Below are positions 52,007 through 59,424 of a DNA stretch of 64,000 nucleotides, piece by piece (position 1 is the stretch's first letter; every line of letters begins with the position of its first letter). The notes under the pieces are model-generated. The model searched no databases. It saw nothing but the letters and a program-made list of their open reading frames with translations, and was not told the DNA's origin. The position numbers and the translations under genes were made by a program. Source of the stretch: Nonomuraea sp. NBC_00507. GTDB lineage: Bacteria > Actinomycetota > Actinomycetes > Streptosporangiales > Streptosporangiaceae. The stretch is from NCBI RefSeq assembly GCF_036013525.1, contig NZ_CP107853.1, positions 10,354,001-10,418,000 of the forward strand, given 5' to 3'.

Positions 52007-53591
52007 CCTGCCGCCGGGCCAGGAATCGGCATCGCCGTTGACCGCGGCGCTGGAGCGCGCCGTCAACCGGCTGCGGGCGGTGCCGCTGCCCGAGAACGGG
52101 CCGGACGGCATGACCGGCCCGCCCTCCGAACCGGATCCGAGCGCCATGGCCGGCGGCGATCTACCGACGGCCGGCGCGGGCCGATGGCCGGCCGTCGGTC
52201 ACCTGCCGGACGACAGTGCGGGCCGGTGGGGGCCCGGTGGGCTCGACGCTCTCGGCGCGCGGTTGCGCCACGGTGCGGCGACGGCGGTGGAGCTCGCGGA
52301 GGCGGCCCTGGCCGCCGCGGAAGCGGACGCTTCCGGCGCGTTCGTCGCCCTGCTGCCGGACCGGGCGATCGCCGCCGCGCGCCGGGCGGATGCCGAGCGG
52401 CGGGACGGTCTGATCCGCGGGCCGCTGCACGGCGTGCCGGTCGCGGTCAAGGACAACATCGACATGGCCGGGGTCGCCACGAGGAACGGCACCCCCGGCC
52501 TGGGACATCGGGTGCCCGTACGGGACGCCACCGTCGTACGTCTCCTGGAGGAGGCCGGAGCCGTCGTCATCGGCAAGACCCGGATGCACGAACTCGCATG
52601 GGGCATGACGACGCCCGGCTGCCGCAATCCCCGGGACCTCTCGCGGTCGGCCGGCGGATCGAGCGGCGGGTCGGCGGCGGCGGTCGCCGCGGGCATCGTC
52701 GAGATCGCGCTGGGCACGGACACCGGCGGCTCGATCCGCAACCCCGCCGCGCTGTGCGGGGTCGCCGGGTTGCGGCCGACCTGGGGAACCATCCCGATGG
52801 CAGGCATCACCCCGCTCGCTCCCACCCAGGACACGGTGGGACCGATCGCCCGGTCCGCGGCCGACTGCGCCGCCGTGTTCGCGACACTCACCGGATCGCC
52901 CTGGCCCGCAGCGTTCTCCGCCGGATCGCCCGCGCCGCCAGGGGAGCGCACCGGAGCTCCCACCCATGGACGCCCCGCCCTGCACGGTCGCCGGGTCGCG
53001 ATGCCCGACGGGCTGTGGCGCGGCAGGGTCGGGGAGGGGATCGCGGACCGCATGGCCGCCGCCCGCGACGCGCTCCTCGCCGCCGACGCCGACGTCGTCG
53101 AGCTGGATCTGCCCGCCGTCATCGCGGCAGCGCCGGCGGTGACGCTGGTGGTGATGCTCGCCGAATCCGCCGACCTGTGGGCCGACGCGCCGGGCGCGGC
53201 GTCGGCGGAGCTCCGCGCGACTCTGCGGACCGGAGCCGAGGTCAGGGCGGTGGACTATGTACGGGCCCGCCGCGTGGCCGCACACCTGCGCGACCTCATC
53301 ACCGCGGGCCTGCGGACCACCGGCGCGGACCTGCTGCTCCTGCCCACCGTGCCGGTCACCGCGGCCCCTACCGGAGCGGACACGGTCGAGGTCGCCGGCC
53401 GCCCGGAGGCCACGGGCGCCGCCTACGCGCGGCTCACCGCGCTCGCCTCGGTGACCGGTCTGCCGGCGCTGTCCGTGCCGGCCGGAACGGACGCGACAGG
53501 ACTACCCGTCGGCGCGCAGCTCATCGGCCCGCCACGGACCGAGACGCTCCTGTGCGCCGTAGGCACTGTCATCGCGTCATCACGGGTCTAG
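51996..53591 (+). CDS. Amidase (amidase-signature family)
   Basis: A 531-residue enzyme with the Ser-cisSer-Lys triad in place: Lys in GVPVAVKDNIDMAG near 150-163 and the serines in SAGGSSGGSAAAVAAG plus GTDTGGSIRNPAALCG near 225-255. It hydrolyses an amide to acid and ammonia. An unusual 80-residue Pro/Gly-rich N-terminal region precedes the fold; its start ATG overlaps the synthetase gene by 11 bp. In this operon an amide product of ring opening is a plausible substrate. Confidence 0.9.
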   Translation: MTPDLPPGQESASPLTAALERAVNRLRAVPLPENGPDGMTGPPSEPDPSAMAGGDLPTAGAGRWPAVGHLPDDSAGRWGPGGLDALGARLRHGAATAVELAEAALAAAEADASGAFVALLPDRAIAAARRADAERRDGLIRGPLHGVPVAVKDNIDMAGVATRNGTPGLGHRVPVRDATVVRLLEEAGAVVIGKTRMHELAWGMTTPGCRNPRDLSRSAGGSSGGSAAAVAAGIVEIALGTDTGGSIRNPAALCGVAGLRPTWGTIPMAGITPLAPTQDTVGPIARSAADCAAVFATLTGSPWPAAFSAGSPAPPGERTGAPTHGRPALHGRRVAMPDGLWRGRVGEGIADRMAAARDALLAADADVVELDLPAVIAAAPAVTLVVMLAESADLWADAPGAASAELRATLRTGAEVRAVDYVRARRVAAHLRDLITAGLRTTGADLLLLPTVPVTAAPTGADTVEVAGRPEATGAAYARLTALASVTGLPALSVPAGTDATGLPVGAQLIGPPRTETLLCAVGTVIASSRV

Positions 53592-53608
53592 CGTCTCAGG
53601 TTGATGGA

Positions 53609-53618
53609 TGGTATATCA
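53609..53618 (+). promoter_or_regulatory. GntR-regulon motif, copy E (upstream of the SDR-like gene)
   Basis: TGGTATATCA lies 18 bp after the amidase stop and 32 bp before the SDR-like start codon, so the last two genes of the plus-strand block have their own controlled promoter. Confidence 0.62.
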
Positions 53619-53650
53619 AATATCGACAGTCCGACCTAAAGGAGACGTTC

Positions 53651-54448
53651 GTGGACCTCAAGCTCGAGGGGCAGGTCGCCTTCATCACCGGGGCGAGCAA
53701 GGGGATCGGCCGGGCGGTGGCCGAACAGCTCGCCGGCGAAGGATGTGACGTGGTCATCACGGCCCGCACGGCCGACGAACTGGAGAGGACGGCCAAGAAG
53801 ATCTCCGAGGCCAGCGGGCGCACCGTCCTGCCGCTGGCCGGCGACATGAGCGTGACCGAGGACGTGCGACGCTGCGTCGAGGAGACCCTGGAGCGGTTCG
53901 GCCGGATCGACGTCCTGGTCACCTGCGCCGGCAGCTCGCCCGGCGGCCTCCTCGAGGACCTCACCGAGGAACAGTGGATGAGCAGCCTCAACCTCAAATT
54001 CATGGGGTACGTGCGGACGGTCCGAGCGGTCATCCCCCACATGCGCGAGCGGGGCAGCGGATCCATCGTGCTCGTGGTCGGCAACGACGGGCTCAAGCCC
54101 AGCTACTGGGAGATGACGGCAGGCGTCGCCAACGCCGCCGACATCAACTTCGCCTCGTCGGTGGCCGAGCAGTACGGCCGGTACGGCGTGCGCATCAACA
54201 CCGTCAACCCCGGCCCGGTCAACACCGACCGCTGGGACACGCTGGAGAAGGCGTTCGCCCGGGACAAGGGAGTGAGCCAGGACCGCGCGCACGAGCTGGC
54301 GGTCGCCTCGATCCCGCTCGGCCGCATCTGCGAGCCGGAGGAGGTCGCCTCGGTCGTCGCCTTCCTCGCCTCGCCGCGGGCGAGTTTCGTCAACGGCGCC
54401 CATCTGCCGCTCGACGGCGCCCAGCGCAAGGGCATCATGGACACCTGA
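53651..54448 (+). CDS. SDR-like protein lacking the catalytic Tyr-Lys pair
   Basis: A 265-residue Rossmann protein with an intact cofactor loop TGASKGIG (13-20) and an SDR C-terminus (NTVNPGPVNTDRW). Where SDRs have Tyr-x3-Lys it reads A157-G-V-A-N161, aligned from the invariant helix ending AEQYG; the NNAG motif is TCAG and the active-site Ser is also absent. A Tyr at 152 does not restore the spacing of enoyl reductases. It may bind NAD(P) or an acyl-CoA and perform a non-redox or unusual reaction. GTG 53651 follows GGAGACG. It shares one base with the CoxG gene. Confidence 0.85.
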   Translation: MDLKLEGQVAFITGASKGIGRAVAEQLAGEGCDVVITARTADELERTAKKISEASGRTVLPLAGDMSVTEDVRRCVEETLERFGRIDVLVTCAGSSPGGLLEDLTEEQWMSSLNLKFMGYVRTVRAVIPHMRERGSGSIVLVVGNDGLKPSYWEMTAGVANAADINFASSVAEQYGRYGVRINTVNPGPVNTDRWDTLEKAFARDKGVSQDRAHELAVASIPLGRICEPEEVASVVAFLASPRASFVNGAHLPLDGAQRKGIMDT

Positions 54449-55176
54449 TGCGACTACAGCACACCTTCACCCTCGCCGAAGAGCCGGCCCGCGTCTTCGA
54501 CCTCCTCCTCGACGTCGAACGGATCGCCGCGTGCATGCCAGGCAGCCGCCTGCTCGGCCGCACGGGCGACGCTTACGAGGGAGAGGTGAAGGTCAAGGTG
54601 GGCCCGCTCAGCGTCGCGTACCAGGGCAAGGTCCGCTTCCTGGAGGCGAACGAGGCGAGCCGGCGCGTGGTCCTCAGGGCCTCCGGCGCGGAGCGGAACG
54701 GCAACGGCAACGCCGACGCCCACGTCGTGGCAGAGCTGGCGCCGGACCCGGCAGGCACCAAGGTCTCCCTCGACACCGACCTGATGATCCGCGGCAGGGT
54801 CGCCCAGTTCGGCCGCGGGGTCATCGCGGACGTTTCCCAACGGCTGATCGACGAATTCGCCACGAACCTCGAGACCCTGCTCACCCAGCCCGAGCCCGCT
54901 CCAGCGGCAGACACCAGAGGATCCGCCCAGCCGGCACCGGCGCCATCGTCCGGGTCTGGAGGATCCGCCGGCCGCGCGGCATCATTCCCGTCCGGCGTCT
55001 GGGGATCGGCCGATCCCGCGACGGCGTCGACCTCCGAGCCGGAGACCCCCGCGCTCGACGGTCTGCGACTCGTCGCCCTACCGCTGCTACGGCGCGCCGC
55101 GCCGGTGCTCACCGCCTTCGCGGCCGGGGTCATCGCGGGAGCCCTCGCCACCCGCTCCCGCCGCCGTCGGCGCTGA
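54448..55176 (+). CDS. CoxG/SRPBCC-family protein with C-terminal membrane anchor
   Basis: A 242-residue protein. Residues 1-150 form an SRPBCC/START-like domain of the CoxG type (RVFDLLLDVERIAACMPG; EGEVKVKVGPLSVAYQG). A Pro/Ser-rich linker follows, then one hydrophobic helix (about 212-235) and a basic tail, indicating a membrane anchor. In CO dehydrogenase systems CoxG recruits the enzyme to the membrane; here it may do so for the molybdenum hydroxylase. Its 3' end overlaps the convergent gene by 47 bp. Confidence 0.88.
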   Translation: MRLQHTFTLAEEPARVFDLLLDVERIAACMPGSRLLGRTGDAYEGEVKVKVGPLSVAYQGKVRFLEANEASRRVVLRASGAERNGNGNADAHVVAELAPDPAGTKVSLDTDLMIRGRVAQFGRGVIADVSQRLIDEFATNLETLLTQPEPAPAADTRGSAQPAPAPSSGSGGSAGRAASFPSGVWGSADPATASTSEPETPALDGLRLVALPLLRRAAPVLTAFAAGVIAGALATRSRRRRR

Positions 55177-56968
55177 TGTGAGGCCCGAGGGCGTGCTCCC
55201 GGATCGTCCGGGCGAGTTCCTCGCCGTGGGTGAGCTGCGGGTGGTGGCCCACCCCGGCGATCGTGGACACGCTCGCCCGCGGGCCGAGCGTGTCCACCAG
55301 CGCCCGGCCTTCGCCGGACAGCGGGTCCTCGGACCCGACGATCACGTGGACGCGGCCCGGGTAACGGCCGAGCTTGGCTCGAAGGTCCCGCCGCCATCGT
55401 TCGCGGCCGGCGGCGGACAGGAGCTGCGCCACGTGGGCGGCAACGCGGGCCCGGCGCAGGTCCTCGGCGCTGGACGCGAGCTGGTCCGCATGGGACGTGT
55501 CCCCGGTGAGCAGCCGTGACAGGGCGCCGGGACGTGCCCGGCGGAGGTAAAGACGGGTGAGCGGGGCCAGGCGCGTGGCGAACGGGGCGCCGGCCTGCAG
55601 GAAGAAGGGCGACACCAGAGTGAGCTGCTCGACGCGATCCGGGCGCGCCAGTCCGGCCTCGAGCGCCGCGGCGGCCCCGAGGGAGTGGCCGACCAGGTGC
55701 GCAGGGCCGGTCTCCTCGACCAGCGCGGCCAGCCACGCGGGCAGGTCCCGGGGACGGCCCGCGCTGAGGCCGAGGCCGGGAAGGTCCACCACGCGCGCGT
55801 GGCCGAGCGCGGCGGCGACCGGCGCCCAGGTGTCGGCGTTGACGGGAAGACCGGGCAGCACCAGGACCGGCGCGCCCGGGTCGCCGATTCCGAACGTCCG
55901 CACGCCCGCGTGCCGGGTGAACCGCCGCGCCGGTCCCTCGGCGGACGCGGCCCCGAACCGGTGGGCGGCCAGGTGGTCGGCCCATCGCAGGATCGACTCG
56001 ACGGTGTCGGGGAGCTCGAGTCTGTGACGTCCGGCGAACTCGCGGGCGGGCCCCGTGGGATAGCGGTCGGAGGACATGAAGGTCAGCGTCTCCGGGTCCG
56101 CTTTGGTCAGCGCGGCGGGCAGCCGCCGGATCACCGGCACGGGGACCCTCAGCCGCGGGACCTTGACCTGATAGTGCCGGCCCACGAGCGAGAGAAGATC
56201 CGGCAGCGGCGGAGTGTCGTCGTCCAGGATCCAGAACGCGGCTCGCGCGGCGGCCGGGTCCTCAGGGAGCAGCGTCATGAATCGAGCCAGATAGTCCACG
56301 GGGATCACAGGGACGAACGTCCGCGCGTCGCCCGGCAGGGCCGCGACCGAGCCTCGCCAGATCTCCTTCAGGGTCGCGGCAAGACCGAGCTGCTGATCGG
56401 ACTCTCCGCTCGTGCTGACCCCGATCACACTGGACGGGTTGACGATGGACCAGGGCACGCCCAGCTGATCGGCGAGGGCCCGCAGGACGGCGTCCGCCTC
56501 CATCTTGGACCCCTCGTAGGCGCCGACGCGCTGGTAGACCTGCCGGACGAGCTCGTCGCTCCACGGCACCGTCGCGGGGTCCTGGCCTCCCACGCGGTAG
56601 CCCGAGACGTGCACGAGCCGCCGCAGGCGCGGCAAGCGCGCGGCGAAGGACACGATCGCCCTGACGCTGTCGACGTTGGCGCGACGCGCCTCCGCTACCG
56701 TCATCCCGAACCGGTAGGCCCCCGCGCAGTTGTAGATCTCGGTGACGTCGTCCGCGTCACCGTCGATCAACGCCGGCGCGTCGAAGCTGACGCGTACGCC
56801 GTCCACGGCGGCCCGGCATCCGTGCGCGGCGAGCCAGCCGCTCAGCCTGGCGAAGGACCTGCTGTCCCGCGTGGCCGCGGTGACCCGGACACCGGTCTGG
56901 TCCAGCGCGAGGATCACATGGCGGCCGATGAACCCGGAGGCCCCGAACACGAGCGCATGCCGGTTCAC
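55130..56968 (-). CDS. Fused NAD-dependent epimerase/dehydratase and alpha/beta hydrolase
   Basis: A 612-residue two-domain protein. Residues 1 to about 350 are an extended SDR (VFGASGFIGRHV loop at 7-18; YEGSKMEAD in the YxxxK position near 160). Residues about 370-605 are an alpha/beta hydrolase (GHSLGAAAALEAG nucleophile near 440; GVGHHPQLTHGEE near 575). The GTG start overlaps tetR (GTGA), so both are transcribed from the tetR promoter. An SDR and a hydrolase in one chain suggest sequential reduction and hydrolysis of an ester or lactone, but the substrate is unknown. Confidence 0.87.
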   Translation of the reverse strand: MNRHALVFGASGFIGRHVILALDQTGVRVTAATRDSRSFARLSGWLAAHGCRAAVDGVRVSFDAPALIDGDADDVTEIYNCAGAYRFGMTVAEARRANVDSVRAIVSFAARLPRLRRLVHVSGYRVGGQDPATVPWSDELVRQVYQRVGAYEGSKMEADAVLRALADQLGVPWSIVNPSSVIGVSTSGESDQQLGLAATLKEIWRGSVAALPGDARTFVPVIPVDYLARFMTLLPEDPAAARAAFWILDDDTPPLPDLLSLVGRHYQVKVPRLRVPVPVIRRLPAALTKADPETLTFMSSDRYPTGPAREFAGRHRLELPDTVESILRWADHLAAHRFGAASAEGPARRFTRHAGVRTFGIGDPGAPVLVLPGLPVNADTWAPVAAALGHARVVDLPGLGLSAGRPRDLPAWLAALVEETGPAHLVGHSLGAAAALEAGLARPDRVEQLTLVSPFFLQAGAPFATRLAPLTRLYLRRARPGALSRLLTGDTSHADQLASSAEDLRRARVAAHVAQLLSAAGRERWRRDLRAKLGRYPGRVHVIVGSEDPLSGEGRALVDTLGPRASVSTIAGVGHHPQLTHGEELARTIREHALGPHISADGGGSGWRGLPR

Positions 56969-57564
56969 GAGGTCTCCTCTTCGGCGGGCGGCTGGTCGAG
57001 AAGTGCGCCGAGAACCAGAGCGGCGTTGCGCAACGCCTCCACGTCGCGCCGGGCCCTGGACATGATCACCGCGCCCTCCAGCGTGCTGACGACGGTGGTG
57101 GCCATGGCACGTGCCGTCGCACGCGCGTGGCCGCGGCCGGCGAGGTGGTCGGTCATCGGGGCGATCCACGATTCGAAGGCGGCCGCGCAGGCCGTGCGCA
57201 GGCGCTCGCTGTGCGCCCCCATCTCCAACGTGACCACCGAGACCGGGCAGCCGAGCCGGTAGTCGTTGCCGGTGAGGATGCCCGCCAGCACGTCGACGAC
57301 GCGCCGGAGCACGTCCCCTGGGCTCGCGGCCTCCGCCGCCATGTCGGTCACGAGCCTGCGGAACTGCTCGGCGGCCAGCTCGACGGCCTTCTCGCCCAAC
57401 GCCTCCTTGCCCTCGGGGAAGTGGAAGTAGAGCGACCCCTTGGGGGCCTGAGCGTGCTCCACCACCGTGTTGAGGCCCGTGCCGCTGTAGCCGCGGGCCT
57501 GGATCAGTTCGAGCATCGACTCCGTCAGGCGCGCGGTCGTCCGCGCTCCCTTGTCAGTGACCAT
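56965..57564 (-). CDS. TetR-family transcriptional regulator
   Basis: A 199-residue regulator with a helix-turn-helix at about 10-55 (YSGTGLNTVVEHAQAPKGSLYFHFPEG) and the LmrA/YxaF-like C-terminal ligand domain. It precedes the fused SDR-hydrolase gene and probably represses both through the palindrome 10 bp upstream of its start codon. Confidence 0.93.
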   Translation of the reverse strand: MVTDKGARTTARLTESMLELIQARGYSGTGLNTVVEHAQAPKGSLYFHFPEGKEALGEKAVELAAEQFRRLVTDMAAEAASPGDVLRRVVDVLAGILTGNDYRLGCPVSVVTLEMGAHSERLRTACAAAFESWIAPMTDHLAGRGHARATARAMATTVVSTLEGAVIMSRARRDVEALRNAALVLGALLDQPPAEEETS

Positions 57565-57573
57565 GAAATAAAG

Positions 57574-57587
57574 ATAGACCGGTCTAT
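57574..57587. promoter_or_regulatory. TetR operator palindrome
   Basis: ATAGACCGGTCTAT is a perfect 14-bp palindrome, 9 bp upstream of the tetR start codon. TAGACCGGTCTA is the common core of operators bound by LmrA/AcrR-like TetR proteins. Its AT-rich flank (TATATATT) may be the promoter -10. Confidence 0.8.
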
Positions 57588-57607
57588 ATATTTATGCAAT
57601 CGTGCGT

Positions 57608-58429
57608 TCATGGCGTGAGGCGGGCGGCAGCGAGGAGCTCTCGGGTGTAGGGGTGGGCGGGCGCGTCCCAGACGCGATCGGCCGGGCCGGATTCGACGAT
57701 CCGGCCGTGGTGCAGCACCGCGACCTGGTGGCGGGCCACGTGCCGGACGAGGGCCAGGTCGTGGGCGATGAACAACTGGCTGAGCCCCAGCTCGTCCCGC
57801 AGGTCGGCGAGGAGGTTGACGATCCCGGCCCGTACGGACGGATCGAGCGCGGACACGGGCTCGTCCAGCACCAGGAGCCTAGGGTCGCAGGCGAGCGCAC
57901 GGGCGATGCCGACGCGCTGGCACTGGCCGCCGGACAGCTCGTGCGGTCTGCGGCGGGCGAGTGAGCCGTCGAGGCGTACGAGGTCGAGCAGCTCCGCGAC
58001 GCGGGCCGGTCCGGTCAGCGGATCCCAGCGTCCCTGGACGCGCAGCGGCTCGGCGATCGTGTCGTGCACGCGCAAGCGAGGGCTGAGCGAGCCGTAGGGG
58101 TCCTGGAAGACGGGTTGCAGCGCGGGCCGCAGCCGGCGCAGGGCGCGCTCGTCGAGCCCGGTCAGCTCGTGGCCGTCGAACCGCACCGACCCGCTCTCGG
58201 GTCTTCGCAGCATGAGGACGGCGGCGGCGATGCTCGACTTGCCCGATCCCGAGCCGCCGACGAGGGCCAGGGTCTCGCCGTGCGGCACGGTGAAGGAGAC
58301 GTGGTCCACCGCGAGGACCGGCGGCGTACGGCGGCCGCGCGCTGGATACCGGACGGTGAGGTCGCGGACGCCCAACAGGGGCGGCGGCGTCATGCGGGGG
58401 CCCTCCGATCGCGTGGCCTGCGGCGTCAT
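57608..58429 (-). CDS. Oligopeptide-type ABC transporter ATPase (DppF/OppF-like)
   Basis: A 273-residue ATPase: Walker A GGSGSGKSS near 55-63, FQDPYGSLSPRLRV near 105 (OppF hallmark), signature LSGGQCQRVGIARAL near 165 and Walker B RLLVLDEPVSALD near 185. The family C-terminal zinc/cluster extension is short. It is the last gene of the operon and its ATG overlaps the OppD-like gene; a Met 12 codons later is an alternative start. Confidence 0.93.
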   Translation of the reverse strand: MTPQATRSEGPRMTPPPLLGVRDLTVRYPARGRRTPPVLAVDHVSFTVPHGETLALVGGSGSGKSSIAAAVLMLRRPESGSVRFDGHELTGLDERALRRLRPALQPVFQDPYGSLSPRLRVHDTIAEPLRVQGRWDPLTGPARVAELLDLVRLDGSLARRRPHELSGGQCQRVGIARALACDPRLLVLDEPVSALDPSVRAGIVNLLADLRDELGLSQLFIAHDLALVRHVARHQVAVLHHGRIVESGPADRVWDAPAHPYTRELLAAARLTP

Positions 58430-59424
58430 GCCGGCTCCTCGAACAGCTCGCTCACCGGATCCGGCAGGTCGCCGACCCGGTGGCAGGCGACCAGCCGCTC
58501 GTCGCCGGCTTCGTGCGGCTGCGGCTCCCGCTGCCGGCACTCGTCGGCGGCGGCCGGGCAGCGGGGCGCGAAGGCGCACCCTGGCGGCAGCGCGCCGGTC
58601 CGCGGTGGGAAGCCGCCGATCGACGGCAGCCGCCGGCCCGTCGCGGCCCGCCCTGGCAGGGAGGCGAGGAGCCCGCCGGTGTAAGGGCTGCGGGGGCGGC
58701 GCAGCACCGGGCCGACCGGGCCGGACTCGACCAGCCGCCCCGCGTACATGACCAGCACCCGGTCCGCGTGCGCGGCGGCCACCGCCAGATCGTGCGTGAC
58801 CAGCAGCAGCCCCGGCCGCGTGCCCTCGCGCGGCTCCCCCAGCATGCGCAGGATGCGATCCTGGACCACCGGATCCAGCGCCGTGGTCGGCTCGTCGGCG
58901 ACGATGAGGGCGGGTTCGTTGACGGTGGCCATGGCGATCACGACCCGCTGCCGCATCCCGCCGGAGAACTCGTGCGGGTAGGCACGCGCCCGCCGGGCCG
59001 CGTCGGGGATGCCGGCCCGCTCCAGCGCGGCCACCGCCCGTTCCGCCGCGGCCCTGCGGCTCAGCCGGCGCACCGATCTCGCGGCCAGGGCGAGCTGGTC
59101 GCCGACGGTGTGCACGGGGCTGAGCACCGACAGCGCGTCCTGCGGCACGAAGGCCACGCGTCGGCCTCGAACCTGCCGGTAGCGGCGCTCCGGCGCTCCA
59201 CGCAGTTCCCGCCCGTCCAGGCGTACGCTGCCGGAGACGCGCAGGCCGGGTGACAGCAGCCCGAGCACGGCGCGCGCGGTGAGCGACTTGCCCGCGCCGG
59301 ACTCGCCGACGACGGCCACCGTCTCGCCGTGGTCCACTTCGAAGGACAGGCCGCGGACGAGCTCGGCGTCCGGACCGGCGATGCGCAGGTCGCGCACGCG
59401 CAGCAGCGGTTGGGCGCCCGTCAT
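58426..59424 (-). CDS. Oligopeptide-type ABC transporter ATPase (DppD/OppD-like)
   Basis: A 332-residue ATPase. Walker A GESGAGKSL lies near 39-47, FVPQDALSVLSPVHTVGDQL near 95, signature FSGGMRQRVVIAMA near 160 and Walker B ALIVADEPTTALD near 180. The C-terminus has the Opp-type cysteine cluster (PPGCAFAPRCPAAADEC), which binds an Fe-S cluster in relatives. It overlaps the fused permease gene (ATGA). Confidence 0.94.
   Translation of the reverse strand: MTGAQPLLRVRDLRIAGPDAELVRGLSFEVDHGETVAVVGESGAGKSLTARAVLGLLSPGLRVSGSVRLDGRELRGAPERRYRQVRGRRVAFVPQDALSVLSPVHTVGDQLALAARSVRRLSRRAAAERAVAALERAGIPDAARRARAYPHEFSGGMRQRVVIAMATVNEPALIVADEPTTALDPVVQDRILRMLGEPREGTRPGLLLVTHDLAVAAAHADRVLVMYAGRLVESGPVGPVLRRPRSPYTGGLLASLPGRAATGRRLPSIGGFPPRTGALPPGCAFAPRCPAAADECRQREPQPHEAGDERLVACHRVGDLPDPVSELFEEPA

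Noticed and set aside
52184..53650. 754-residue SDR fusion reading through the amidase gene
   Set aside because: The first 489 residues are an Arg/Gly-rich shadow of the amidase; a ribosome site and GTG at 53651 give the real start.
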